DNA of 64,000 bases, taken from assembly GCF_000002425.4 (NCBI RefSeq), contig NC_037275.1, positions 1,886,636 through 1,950,635 on the forward strand, given 5' to 3'. Position 1 is the first letter of the stretch, and each line of letters opens with the position of its first letter. This document shows, one piece after another, positions 37,655 to 50,020 of this stretch. The DNA comes from Physcomitrium patens (taxonomy: Eukaryota; Streptophyta; Bryopsida; Funariales; Funariaceae). Made by a program: the position numbers and the translations under genes. The notes under the pieces were generated by a model that worked only from the letters and a program-made list of their open reading frames with translations, did not search any database and was not told where the DNA came from.

Positions 37655-40600
37655 TCAATTACCTATCAATCCTAATGCCTTATTCAACTTGTTGTGTCTT
37701 TCTCTAACTAAGGCTTTTGTCAACAAATCAGCCAACATGTCTTTGGTTTCACAATACATCATATCAATAACCTCCATCTCTATCTTCTCTCTTATGAAAT
37801 GATGCTGAATATCAATGTACTTAGTTCTTGCATGACCCTTTGGATTCTTTGCAAAATCAAGACATCCTTGATTGTCTCACCTCAATGGAATGGCCTCTTT
37901 TTGCACAAGTCCAATATCTTCCAATAACAACCTCAACCAAATTGCCTCCATTGCTCCATGACTTGCTGCCATGTACTCCGCCTCCATTGTGGACCTTGCA
38001 ATGGTTGGTTGTCTCTTACAATTCCAAGATATGGCTCCCACTCCAACAAAGAACACATAGCTCGTTGTTGACCTTCTATCATTTGCATCTCCAGCCCAAT
38101 CCGCATCACAATATCCATGTAATGCAATACTATCTCCTCCAAGACATAATTTGAGGTTCAAAGAGCCTTTTAAGTACCTCATGATTCTCTTGATGGTTGC
38201 CCAATGCATAGGACCTGGTTTTGCCATGTGTTGGCTTACCACACTTACTGCAAATGCAAGATCCATCCTTGTGCCCACCATTGCATATATGAGTGAGCCT
38301 ACTGCTGCCTTGTATGGTATGCCTTGCATTTGATGCTCCACTTCAGCATATTCTTCATCCGTGAGCTTCAACAACTTCAAGTTGGCCTCCAAAGGGGTTC
38401 CAATGGGGTTACAATCTCCCATGTTGAATCGTTTCAACATTTCTTCAATGTACTTGCTTTGGCTCAATGTGATGGTCTTTGACACTCTATTTCTTGTGAA
38501 TTCCACACCCAAACAATAGTGGAGCTCTCCCAAATCACTCATCTCAAATTCTCTCTCTAATTTCTTCTTCAACCAATCCAATCTTACCATTGTGTTGCTT
38601 AAGATGATTAAATCATCTACATAGAGAATCACAACCAGCAAGAAGTCTTTGGCTTGCAACACATACAAAGAATGGTCAGCTTCACTCCTTACAAAACCTT
38701 CATTCACAAAGAATGAGTCAATACGTTGGTACCATGCTCTTGGTGATTGTTTGAGTCCATACAATGACTTCTTCAACTTGCAAACAAGGTTGTGTTTGTC
38801 TTGTTCAATGAATCCTTGGGGTTGCTCCATGTAGATGTCTTCTTCCAATTTTCCATTCAAGAATGCTGTCTTGACGTCCATTTGGTGCATCTCAAGGTCC
38901 ATTGCTGTTCCAATTGCTACAATGGTTCTAATGGTGGTGAACTTGGCCACGGGTGCAAATGTCTCATTAAAGTCCACTCCAGCAACTTGTGAGTAGCCTT
39001 TGGCAACCAATCTTGCCTTGTACCTCACAATATTGCCCATAGCATCTCTTTTGGTTCTAAACACCCACTTACATCCAATTGCTGAACGATTTGGTGGAAG
39101 TGTAGTCAACTCCCATGTTGCATTGTCCATAAGAGATTTGTACTCTTCTTGCATGGCACTCTCCCACTTCATTGCATTACCACACCTCATTGCATCACAC
39201 AAAGTCAATGGATCATCAAGAAGAGCAACATTGGCATGGTCTTCACTTACTTGTGGAAAGATGTGATTCTTCCACCATTCATCTTGTGGTCTTCTATCAC
39301 GTGTTGGATATCTTCTTTCATGCAAAGAAGATGAGCCTTCATGCACCTCTTGCTGCCTTGTATGGCTCATGGAGTTCCTTCTCTCACTCCTTGGTTGGTA
39401 TTCTTCATCTTCATTCTCTTCATTGTCTTTGTTGTATCTTGCTGGAATTGAAGTCTTTATAGAGTTGGGCTCTTCTTCAATGATATCTTCATTTCTATCT
39501 TCACTTTGACAATGCTCTTCTTCATCTTCTTCTTTGTTTGCTGAAATTGAAGATGTGTCCACAAACACACCACTACTCCCACTTGGACACATCTCCCACT
39601 TTTCACTTGCACTCTTATACTCCAAGAACTCTACATCACGACTTTTGATGATCTTTTTGGTGTCTAAATCCATGAGCCTATATGCCTTGGTGCCTTCACA
39701 ATATCCAAGGAATGCACATCTTGTGCCCTTTGCATCAAGTTTGTCTCTCATACTATCTGGAACTTTAGCATATGCAATGCATCCAAAAATCCTCATATGA
39801 GATAAACAAGGTTTCTTACCAGTCCAAGCTTCTTCGGGATTCATTCCTTCAAGTGCACTTGTGGGACACCTATTTCTTGTATATACGGCATTTACCACAG
39901 CTTCCACCCAATACTCATATCTAAGCTTTTGAGCATGAATCATACTCCTTGCCATCTCCACAATGGTGCAATTTGCTCTTTCAGCAACTCCATTTTGTTG
40001 TGGGGTATAGGGAGTGGAGGTTTGTCTTGCAATGCCTTCATGCTTCAATAACTCATCAAAGTCTTTGGACAAATACTCACCTCCATTGTCCGATTTGAGC
40101 ACCTTAATCTTGTGCTCACATTGCTTCTCCACAAGTGCTTTCCACTCTTTAAACTTAGCAAAACACTCACTTTTGGCCTTGATGATATAAATCCATACCT
40201 TCCTTGAAAAGTCATCAATAAATGTGACAAAATATCTTGCTCCACTCATAGATGGTGTTTCCATGGGTCCACAAACATCCGAATGCACAAGCTCCAGCAA
40301 TTGATTTGCTCTTGTTGCAATTCCACTAGGAAATGGTGTCCTATGTTGTTTGCCTTGAATGCAACCTTCACAAGATAGATTCATAGTAGAATGGCCAAGG
40401 TCTAAGCCACTTACCATCGATTGAAGCTCCTTCATGCTTTTGGCATTCAAATGTCCAAGTCTTTGATGCCAAATGCCCACCTTATCTTCATTTGATGGAA
40501 ATTCAGCAAAAACAGCAACCTCTACTCTATTGATGCGCTTGCAATTGATAATATAGAGATTGCCATCTCTAATCCCTTTTGCTACTTCTTTGCCTTCCAT

Positions 40601-41719
40601 GGTTCTCACAAAACATCCATTCATATTGAATTGCACTTTGCACCCATGACTTACAAGTTTACTCACCGAAAGGAGGTTCTTCTTCATCTTTGGCACATGC
40701 AACACATCCTTGAGTGTGATCCTCTTGCTTATGCCCTTGACCACTACTTCCACTACAATGGTGCCCATTCCAATGGCTTGTACCATACCATTATCACCTA
40801 ACCAAACCTTAGTTGCTGGAATTGGTTGATAAGTGTTAAATGAACACTTGTATGGAGTTATGTGTTTGATACATCCAGAATCCACGATCCATTTGCTCAT
40901 ATCAAGCATGGAAGAAGTTTGTTTTGCCATGAATGCAAAGTCATCACCTCCATGGTCATGAAAAGCATTATTGGCATTCTCTCTTTCTCTTCTCTTTGCT
41001 TTGAAACAATTCCTAGCAAAATGCCCTGGTTTTCCACAAATATAACAAGTTTTGGGAAGATTACGTTGAATGGAAGTACTTGCCTTACTTGGTCTCGTGA
41101 ATAGTGCTGATTGCTCTCCAATAGACTCCTTTTGCTTTCTTTTGGTCACTTCATGGGCTAATCTTGCCGTGACATAGTCCAAAGTAAGATCTTTTCTTGA
41201 AATTGACTCCAATGCCACAATGAGGGAGGAATAGGAGTCCGGAAGGCTTGAGAGCAATGTCATCACAACATCTTCTTCAGGTAAAGGCTTGTCAATAACA
41301 ACAAGTTGGTTTGCAAGTGCTTTTACCTTATTCACATGAGTCATGAGATCTTCACCTTCTTCCATCTTCACGGTGAAGAATTTTTGCCTTGACCATAGTA
41401 CATTGGAGAGATTTCTACTCTCATAGACATTGCAAAGAGTCTTCCATGCCTCTGCTGCCCCTTTGCAAGAAATGACATGAGCAAAGTTGCTCTCATCTAA
41501 ATTGGTGGCAATTATGCCAAAAGCCTTCTTTTCTCGTCTTTTGAACTCCTTATGCTCCTTGATACTTGCCTCTACCCCAGGTGCCTCTTCCTCCTCACAT
41601 ACAATCTCCCAAAGATCCAATGACGCCAAAAGTAGCTCCATTTTGGCCTTCCAGTGGTGAAAGTTGTCACCTTTGAACTTTTCAACCATTCTTAAGCTAT
41701 CACCCTCAAAAGATGCCAT
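37655..41719 (-). other. Copia gag-pol region
   Basis: The polyprotein starts MASFEGDSLR at 41719. Parts in order: gag, a CCHC zinc knuckle (CYICGKPGHFARNC, about residue 225), a protease with DSG, the GAG-pre-integrase zinc-binding segment, an integrase core with D-D-35-E spacing, a reverse transcriptase with YVDD, and RNase H towards the end. Gag and pol lie in one frame, as is usual for Copia. The region is close to intact, with about one break. The + strand frames inside it are shadows. Confidence 0.92.
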
Positions 41720-42132
41720 CTCAAGCTACACGTAGGTCCAAAAAACTCTTGATTTGGAGTTGTAATGGAGAAGATATCACTACCCAAAGATTGCTGAACC
41801 ACAAACCCAGAATTCGCTGTTTTGCAACTTTTTGTAAATTATGAGTCCAAATCACGTCTAAATGGTGGAGAATGAATTGTAAAGTAATTCTATGGCTCTC
41901 ATAAGTCTCCCTCACGTCACTCCACTCAAAATGACTCACTATCTCATAAAACTTTCAAACACTAATGTTACTTTAGCAAAGACACTATCAAGGTCTTGCA
42001 CAAAACTCATATACTCACAAATCCAGGAGTAATGACTTCAACAACACACTAGCAACACTCTACCATAAGATCCCAACCACCAAAGTAAGCAACAAAGAAA
42101 TAATGCAAGAACAACTTACTTGGTAAGAGAGT
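41720..42132 (-). other. Copia 5' leader
   Basis: About 410 bp of untranslated leader lie between the primer-binding site and the gag start. No conserved frame is seen; a packaging signal would be expected here for the family. Confidence 0.6.
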
Positions 42133-42146
42133 GTGGGCCCATAACC
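42133..42146 (-). other. Copia primer-binding site (initiator tRNA-Met anticodon arm)
   Basis: The minus strand reads GGTTATGGGCCCAC directly after the 5' LTR. Its complement, GTGGGCCCATAACC, matches the anticodon stem-loop of plant initiator tRNA-Met (from memory) rather than the tRNA 3' end that most retroelements use. Drosophila copia is known to use such an internal half-tRNA primer. Confidence 0.8.
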
Positions 42147-42431
42147 TATTGAAACATAGAAAGCAAACTCCACACAAGCAAGTTAGGACCAGCAAGGTTG
42201 CACTTCACAAATAGAATGTGGTATGAGATAACTCTTCCCATGCCAACACTTTCCTTATATACTAGTACCAAGGTACCAAGTACTACAACCCATATGGGAT
42301 ATCTTCTAGGACCAGCCCTCCCTTTGTACTATAATGTACTATAGACCAGCACCTAACCTTATGGAATATTCCTAACAACACTTGTACTCTATTGACCTTT
42401 AGCAACTACTTAAAGAGTTCTTTTCTCAACA
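42147..42431 (-). repeat. Copia 5' LTR
   Basis: 285 bp, the right copy on the map, differing from the left LTR at two sites. It is followed by the second GTATT target duplication at 42432-42436. Confidence 0.95.
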
Positions 42432-42436
42432 GTATT

Positions 42437-42585
42437 TGTTATACATCAATACATTGTATGCATACCACATTGTGTGGTCTATGATCTACATAAAGTATGC
42501 TTCTATTGTCACATTTACAACCATAATAAATATGTATCTCTAATGTATAGATGACAATATTGATAAACACACCATATAACAGAAA
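42437..42585 (+). repeat. Tandem repeat unit, right half
   Basis: Partner of 37200-37351; see that entry. The two units differ at many scattered positions, so the duplication is much older than the Copia insertion that separates them. Confidence 0.75.
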
Positions 42586-43480
42586 TCTAAACTTAATTTG
42601 AATTATATCTCAATATTCATCACAATTAGAAAGTAGGTGGAACAATCATACATATACATCATCAAAACAAAAAATATAAGTGGCTCCAAGTACACAAATT
42701 TCTAGCAAAGTGAAGGCCAATTAAGCTTCTTTTATTTGACCATTGTGCTGTTAATGAAGTTTCTTTCATGATGGTGTATCCTAATCAACATCAATCCAAT
42801 TAAAGAGTTGTATAGTATTATTTAAAGTAGCTTCAATCAATTTGTTAACTTTGTTTAGATCTTCTCTTGTATCATGGACAAATCCATCTATCAAAAGGAA
42901 CTTAATCTAGACATGGTGTCAAATACTTTATATACTAACTTATCAAACAAACTTCACACAAGATTATTGTAGTAGTTCCTTGAACTCTCTCACATAACAT
43001 GTACTTTAAGCTAGTTAGAATCATACTCAAATTGGCATCCATTGTGCCATCTACATTTGACAAATGATAAAGAATACAATTTTAAGAGTGATCCTTTCAA
43101 ATTCATCTATCACAACCTTCCAACTCCAATACACCATTTGAAGTACTTTCTTAATCCTAAGAATAATTTGACCTCATGTCACATCCAATGTGGTTGGTGT
43201 AGTTTGTTGCAAGTAAACATAATTTTTTGGTACAAACCATTGTAGTTGCAATCTATAGCCTCTTCTTTTAGTAGTAGTATATTTTAAGGTATCAAAATAT
43301 TAGAAAATAACAAGATTATTAAATGCTATTGGCATAATGCATTGAAACAACTTTAATTATATGTTACATACATCTACTTACATATTAAGATCATCTATTT
43401 TTATCAAAGCTTATATATCTTATTTAATTGAAGTTGGTGATATTGATTCTTGCCTATAAAAAAAAGAAATAAGAAAAAAA
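42586..43480. other. AT-rich stretch without a gene
   Basis: No recognisable coding or structural feature. It may be the 3' part of the minus-strand Gypsy fossil that follows, but no LTR could be placed here. Confidence 0.4.
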
Positions 43481-45228
43481 TGTGGCTAAAGAAGCTTGCT
43501 TATTAGGCATATAGCCTATACTCAAATAAGGTAATTATAAGTCCTAATTTGAATGATGTTCTTTCTATAGATTATATCTCCTAAGAACCTCTTGATACTC
43601 TATGCCATGTATTTTGTCAAACCATCTGCCTCAAAATAATCTTGTAATGTGGTCCTATGATCAATATATGCTTATTTTAATAAAGCTTCAAACTCACCTA
43701 AGAACTCTTTGCCTTGGTTACTTAACACCTCAGTTGTTGTCCAAATTGACTTAAAATTTGATCAAGAAAAGCATAAGTTGATCTTTTACTAAATTTGTCA
43801 AGAAATGCCTCTAATTCTATTTATTTAGAAAAGTATTCAATAATAATTAATACATATTTATTAAGTCTCTTAGTGATTGGTAATGGTCTTATAAAATCCA
43901 AATTCTATTAATATCTTAAGATCTTGTCTACAATAGATAAAGATTGCAAAACATGTGTTAGTGCATTAAATGAAGCACACACTTTGTCACACACTTGGTA
44001 CCTAAAATCAATCCATTGTGTTTCTTTCTATATACCATCCTACCAATACTAACCTTGTAGAAGACTATAATTTCTCCTTACCTCAAAATGTCTCAATTCT
44101 TCATAGATATAAAGTACCATCTTTGGAAGTTCTTGTGGCCTTAATACCACATTTTTCTTTCCACTTCATATCTTTCTAAGTAAATGAGCTCTCTTCTATT
44201 CAAACCATTTGACTTGTTATATGATCATATCTTTTTTTTTAGAAATTACTTCAAGTAATAATTCTCTATTCTTTAGATAATCAAAAATTGATCCATTTTC
44301 AAAAACATCCTTGGTACTCCTCTACTCTTATCTTCCTTTTATTTCATTAAAAATATTTTTTGATAAATCTCTATTCATTCTTAATAAATTAAGGCACAAT
44401 AATGCATGCTATCCAAGTATCTCTTTTTTTATCTTCTCCAATATGTGACCTAGTTCATGTAGAATCCTTTTGGCTTAGACATGGATTCCTATTTAATTTA
44501 TTGACATCCAAATTCACTAACCTTGTCTCATATACTACCTTCAAGTCATACTCTAATAACATCAAGGACTACTTTGCAAATATTTTAGTTAATTTGTTAG
44601 ATTCTATTAGATATTTATACTATTGATGGTCCATTACTAAAAAGAATTCACTACCATACAAATAACATCAAAAGTGTATAATTATCTACACTATAATTAA
44701 ATATTCTCTTTCATATAAACTATACTAAGCTTTAGAATTGTTTGATTTGCTATCATAAGCCACTACAAACTTCTTACCTTCATCATCTATTTAAGTGTAA
44801 ACAACTCTAATGTCTAAAGTACTCTAGTCTATATCTAATTGATACAACATCTTTAGAATAAGCCTTTATAAGATTTATGCATTAGCCAATTTAGCCTTAA
44901 GCTCTATAATAGTTGCTTCTTGTTTATCACTTCACATACTTTTTTAATCATTTCTTATAAGTATAGTTAAAGATTTTGTTATGCAATTGAAATCTATAAC
45001 AAAATTTTGGTAATAATTGGCTAATCCTAAAAAAACTCTTATTTGACTTATATCTTTGGATTTTGGAATTCTTGCCAAAAATTCTATCTTATTCTTTACA
45101 ACATCAAAGTTTTATGGATAAATCATATCTCTCAAGTATTCCTAGTATGAATAAAAAAAATGTGCATTTACTTTGATACAGCTTCAGTCCATATTTTATT
45201 AAATACTCCAATACCATTTTAAGATCTT

Positions 45229-45265
<37 letters not shown>

Positions 45266-47085
45266 AAATAAAAGGATATTATTAATGTAATATCTAATAA
45301 AAAATAGTTCCACAAGTAGTTTTTCCATCATCGTTTAGAATTTAGTAGCATTCTTTAATCTAAATATTAGAAACTTTTATTGATACAATCTTTCAAAATA
45401 TTGTCTTTCGTTTATTTCCTTCTTTCACCAATAATTCATGATATCTAGACCTCAAATCCAATATACTAAAGATCTTTGTATACCCAATAATATCAAATAT
45501 TTCTTTATACATAGGCATGATATATCTATTTAACTTTGTTTATTTGTTGATAGGATGTAGTTGCTTTACATCCACTTCTCTATCCAATTGCCAAAAATAT
45601 CTTTTTTAAAAGGCATTACAATAATTGATGCATATTTTTCATTAAAAAATTCTACAAATTTGGCATATACAAGCTCTTTAATTTGAACATTTATTAATTC
45701 TATTTCTACTTTATTATATTTTTAAGATTTGTAAAAAATAAAAGCATCATCTACCAAATCAATCTTTATTTTTTTTCTTTAAGAATCCTTAGATCTTTTA
45801 ATCCAAAGAAATATAATTTTTAAATTTTTTCAAGAATTATTGCTCTTCTTGTCTTTTTACTCTTCTTTTAAGCTCCTCCTTTGAGTTTCAATTCTTTATT
45901 GCTAATGGTGGCTTATCTTCTTTTAGAACAGATAGTACCTTCTATGATCGCTATACAATTCTATTGGATATAAAATTTGTTTTTTTTTATGTCAGACATA
46001 TTTGATAAGGATTTCATACCATCAATTGTTTTGGCATTTCTATTAAAAAATAATTTCTCTACATACTCATCTAAAGTCTCATACTTATTGGAAGATGTAA
46101 AAAAATGCCTTTCGAGTGGTGTTTTTGAATTCTACAATTTCCAAGGATGTAAGAATTGTTGCTCTTTGCCTCCAGTTATAGCATCATCTATCTTGAGATG
46201 CAATAGATTATGTATTGTAGCATGAAATTCTAAATATGATGATGTGGATGATTTTATAGTGTATAAATATTATTTTTCTTTTACAATAATAATTAATATC
46301 CATGTCAAACAATTGAAATCCATTGCATGTACAAGGAACATTCTTTGTTGATACTTTGAAATAGAATCATCAATCAATTGAGTAGTGTCAATGAAAAATC
46401 TTATGGAATGATCTTTTTTATTTGTATTGGTTTTTTTAGTGATATATTTTATACTTCTTATATTCAAAATGATACTTGGTTTATCTCTACAAAATATATA
46501 TATAATTTGAAAAAATTAATAAATATGAGAAATGCTCTATGTGGCTTTTTAACTATATTGACTATTGCATAAGGTAGCTTATCATCTTACCTAACTTCAC
46601 AAGGTCTTTGCTTAGGATCTAAAATATCTTTTATAAAAAAATGAGATAGTAGTTTAGTAAAATCATAAGTAATTTATAAAAAAATTGTAAGAATCAAATT
46701 AATCCATCACTAATAAGCCCTATAAGCTTGTGATTTTGTATTGGACTAAGATAATAATTTTTGAGCTTTTTAATATGTTCAATGGTTATTTTCTTAGCCA
46801 CTGGATCTTTGCCGACATACAAGTACTTGCTAACCTTCATACCTACTTATAAAGCAATTGAAAATCTAATACAAATGCTATCTAATAACTTTATTAAATA
46901 AATACTTTTTTTAAAATATTACCAAGTTATTAGTGTTGTCATTAATAAAGTGGCCTTGGAAGTATCATATGCATCCTCAATTGCTTTAAATTGCAAAGAT
47001 TCATCACTCCATATCTTAATTATGTATCAAGGACATGAATCTCAAAAAACCTAAGATCAACACATTCTTGTATCACTCAAAAATA
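43480..47085 (-). mobile_element. Gypsy fossil, internal region (minus strand)
   Basis: Decayed Ty3/Gypsy internal sequence read on the minus strand. Integrase-like sequence with VTKRLNKYVLIIIEY lies near 43.75-43.9 kb, RNase H-like sequence near 44.2-44.9 kb, reverse-transcriptase-like sequence near 45.0-45.6 kb with YTKIFSILDLRSRYHELLV, and protease/gag sequence probably from 45.7 to 47.1 kb. The reverse transcriptase differs in type from the fragment at 63.1 kb, so at least two Gypsy lineages are present. The copy has many breaks, is very AT-rich and old. A long T tract (about 45.23-45.26 kb) lies within it. Confidence 0.7.
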
Positions 47086-47543
47086 CTTCATAATCTCTCA
47101 TAGATAATATAATATTAAACTAGAATGACTATTAATAAGTACAAAAAAATTAGAATCTCTTGAAATAAAATTAAGAATAAAAAAGACATTGATAATAGTA
47201 AAGAAGGCTTCACTTATGCTTCTATATATACAATCTAACTAGAAGCTACATGACAATGTTTTATAAAACCTCCAATATATCATTAACTTGCAAAATAAGT
47301 TTCTTATATGTATATTATATTGTTAGCTTGTACTATAAGCTACCAATATATATGACACGTGGCTAACTTATTGACCAAATTTTAACCTACCAATCAACTA
47401 CAAATACGTCTAAAATCAAATTTGCATCTATAAAGCTTCTAAAAAGCTATGCCACAAGATATTATCAAATCTACCTACAATTATCCTCTATCTAATTTTT
47501 CTTATCTAGATAAATATATATGTAAATATATATGTCCATGACA
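47085..47543 (-). repeat. Gypsy LTR fossil (minus orientation)
   Basis: On the minus strand it starts TGTCATGGACATATA at 47543 and runs through AGAAGCTTTATAG, TTAGCCACGTGTCATATAT and AAGCCTTCTTTACTATT. These phrases are shared with the LTR pieces at 4.9, 54.5 and 57.6 kb. It adjoins the minus-strand Gypsy internal region on the gag side and may be its 5' LTR. The low-coordinate boundary is approximate. Confidence 0.65.
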
Positions 47544-47984
47544 CTATGGTATCTTTGGCTTATTTTGAAAGATCTTTTTTAGACGTCTATAATGATGTTA
47601 TTGAATACATTGTGGCCAAATAAGCCTTTCTACGACTAAAGGTTGTAGAGATAATAAAAGATGACAAAAGTTCTTCTTAAATACACTATTGATCCAAAAC
47701 ATTATTTGCTTTTGTTCCTCTTATGGCAAATTCACATTGTCGTGTAGTAACATGGCCATCAAATGAAAGAAGAAAGAAAGTGTTTTATTTTAAAAGAGAA
47801 TAATTAAAAAGATATAGTAAAAAAATATAAATAAAAGATAGGTAGGTAATAAAATCTTATAGTACTAAAAATATTTTTTATGAAAATATATTCTATTTAT
47901 TTTTTATATTTTTATAAATAAAAAAAGAAGGTAGATTAAAAAAATAAAAGATATAAGCATATGTAAGAAAAAATTAGAAGTTGA
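47544..47984. other. AT-rich stretch without a gene
   Basis: Nothing recognisable; AT-rich sequence between the LTR fossil and the next dispersed repeat copy. Confidence 0.5.
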
Positions 47985-49520
47985 TTTTAGCAAAAATTAC
48001 CTAGAGAAAACAAGAATTGCTACTTCGAAAAGATCGGTTGCCAAGTAGGATCAAAATCAGATCTCAAGGTACAAAACCAAGTATCTATGCCATTTCTAAG
48101 GTTCTTTTTTCAATTAGAAAGTGGGATTTGATAGCTGATTAGAAAAAATATTTTTGAGAGCTGATTTCATATCATTTGAATTAATATTGAGGTTTTGAAG
48201 AATTTTCAAAGTTAATAGTATACTTGGTGGATTTACATTTTGAGAAATAAAAATATATTTATAAATTTGAGGATTTTTTTGAATTTCATAGCATATGCAC
48301 AAGTAAAAATTTGACAATTTTTTTTTAGGCTTGTTATCATTGTGTGAGAAATTTGAGATTAATTGTGCAATTAGATTAAATAATACAAAAGGTTTTTGTA
48401 GGTTATGGTCTCAGATAATTGAGATTTAGGATCAATAAAGGATTTTTTAATTTGATGATATCTGCTAGTTCGATTGAAGCAAAAATTGGTGAGAGAAATT
48501 TAGACTTAAATATCTCAACACAATCCAAATTTTAGAACAATTGAATGATTCAACAAAGAGAAATCTTTATTGAAAGATTAATGTTCAAATTAGAAAAGAA
48601 AGGCGGCCAACAACCAAGAGGTTTTGAAAGCTTTTCTTGCAATTGGCATGTGCAATCTTCTTCCAAAATATTTTTGCTTGTCTTTAACTCAATAGTAATA
48701 AATTTAGCAAATTTTGAGTCAAAATCAATGGTTGAAGCATTAGTTATTGAATTTTTAATCTCCTATAAGATTTATTAAGTATTTATTTAAGATTTAGGAT
48801 TTGATTAAAGATTAATTATAATTAGTTTAGGATCTAGGATTTAATTTAAGGTTTGATCAAGAATTAATATTTATGATTTAATTAAGATTTATTTAAGATT
48901 TGGTTTGAGTTTAGGATTTTGCTAAGATTTGATTAGGATTAGTTTAGAATTTAAGATTTGATTTGGATTTAGGATTTTATTAGGATTTGATTAGGATTGA
49001 TCTAGGATTTAAAATTTGATTAGGATTTAGGATCTTATTAAGATTTAATTGAGATTTAATTAGGATTTTATTAAAATTTGATTTTGGATTTGGTTGGGAT
49101 TTAGGATTTGATTAGAATTTGATTAAAATTTAGATAGGATTTCATTACAATTTCATTACAATTTGATTTATGATTTGGTTAGAATTGATTTAGGATTTTA
49201 TTAAATTTTTTTGTAGGTTACATTAAGATTTGATTGGAATTCAATTAAGATATCTAATTTTGATATTTCTTTCAAATTTTTATATTATATATATATTTAA
49301 TTAAGATTTATTTAATATTTCTTTATTTTTTTTTAAATTCTTAAAACTTCTTTTAGATTTAATTAAAAATTAATTAATATTATTATAATTTAATTCGAAT
49401 TTTTTTAAAATTCTATTAAAATTTTTAGGATTATCTTGTTGCAAATTCCATTTTTCCTTCCATAGATAAGTATTTAGTGCATTCTAAAGCAAACTTCACA
49501 TAATATAATAATGTGGTGAC
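47985..49520 (+). repeat. Dispersed 1.0-1.5 kb repeat, copy B
   Basis: The left end carries ATCAGATCTCAAGGTACAAA and ACCAAGTATC, matching the copy at 60.75 kb. From about 48.78 to 49.44 kb runs a long series of drifting AGGATTT, TTTAGGATTT and GATTAGGATT units. The right end (TCCATTTTTCCTTCCATAG, then AAGTATTTAGTGCATTC) matches the other copies. No coding sequence of the element is seen; a 77-residue frame at 48545-48778 resembles nothing known. Confidence 0.7.
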
Positions 49521-50020
49521 TCACTTCTTTATGTATAAATTATATTGGTTGAATAGCTTAGCATCCATTATCAACTTGCCATCTAGGTCTATATGAAATT
49601 GTTTCATTCCAAAAATCCTTAATAAAACCTAAAAAGTATAATATTGCAATACCTACCAATACATCATATGACTCAGTTTAGATAACAATAGTCTTAGTCT
49701 TAATGGTTGTTGCATCTTAATGGAACAAAATTTAATTACTAATGGCTGATCTTCTTTGATCCTTCTATAGATATAATAATTGTAAAAAGACAAGTTGCAA
49801 GCATACTTTTATATAAATTCAAAGATTTAATGGTAGACTTATTCAATATTAATGGTTGAGCTCTATAATCTAATAAAAAAAAATTAGATATAAATACTTG
49901 TTCAATAGATCCAACAATTTGTAACAAACTATATATTATCAACTACTACAATTCTTGATATAACAAAAGATCTTTCAATATCTAATCTTTGTGGCATAAT
50001 TTGAACATATTATTGTATTA
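49521..50020. other. AT-rich stretch between two repeat copies
   Basis: This lies between the right end of copy B and the mirror-image end of copy C. No gene; short AT-rich frames only. Confidence 0.5.

Larger units (their letters stand above)
37352..42431 (-). mobile_element. Copia LTR retrotransposon, young and nearly whole
   Basis: A 5080-bp Ty1/Copia element read on the minus strand. It has 285-bp LTRs at both ends that differ at only two sites, a perfect 5-bp target duplication, a primer-binding site next to the 5' LTR, a leader, one gag-pol coding region, and a polypurine tract next to the 3' LTR. The domain order gag, protease, integrase, reverse transcriptase, RNase H is that of Copia. 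It looks nearly whole, with about one break in the coding part. Two changes in 285 bp point to a recent insertion, in sharp contrast with the decayed Gypsy copies around it. Confidence 0.95.

Noticed and set aside
37828-39800. Many + strand frames of 60-108 residues
   Set aside because: All are shadows of the minus-strand Copia gag-pol region.
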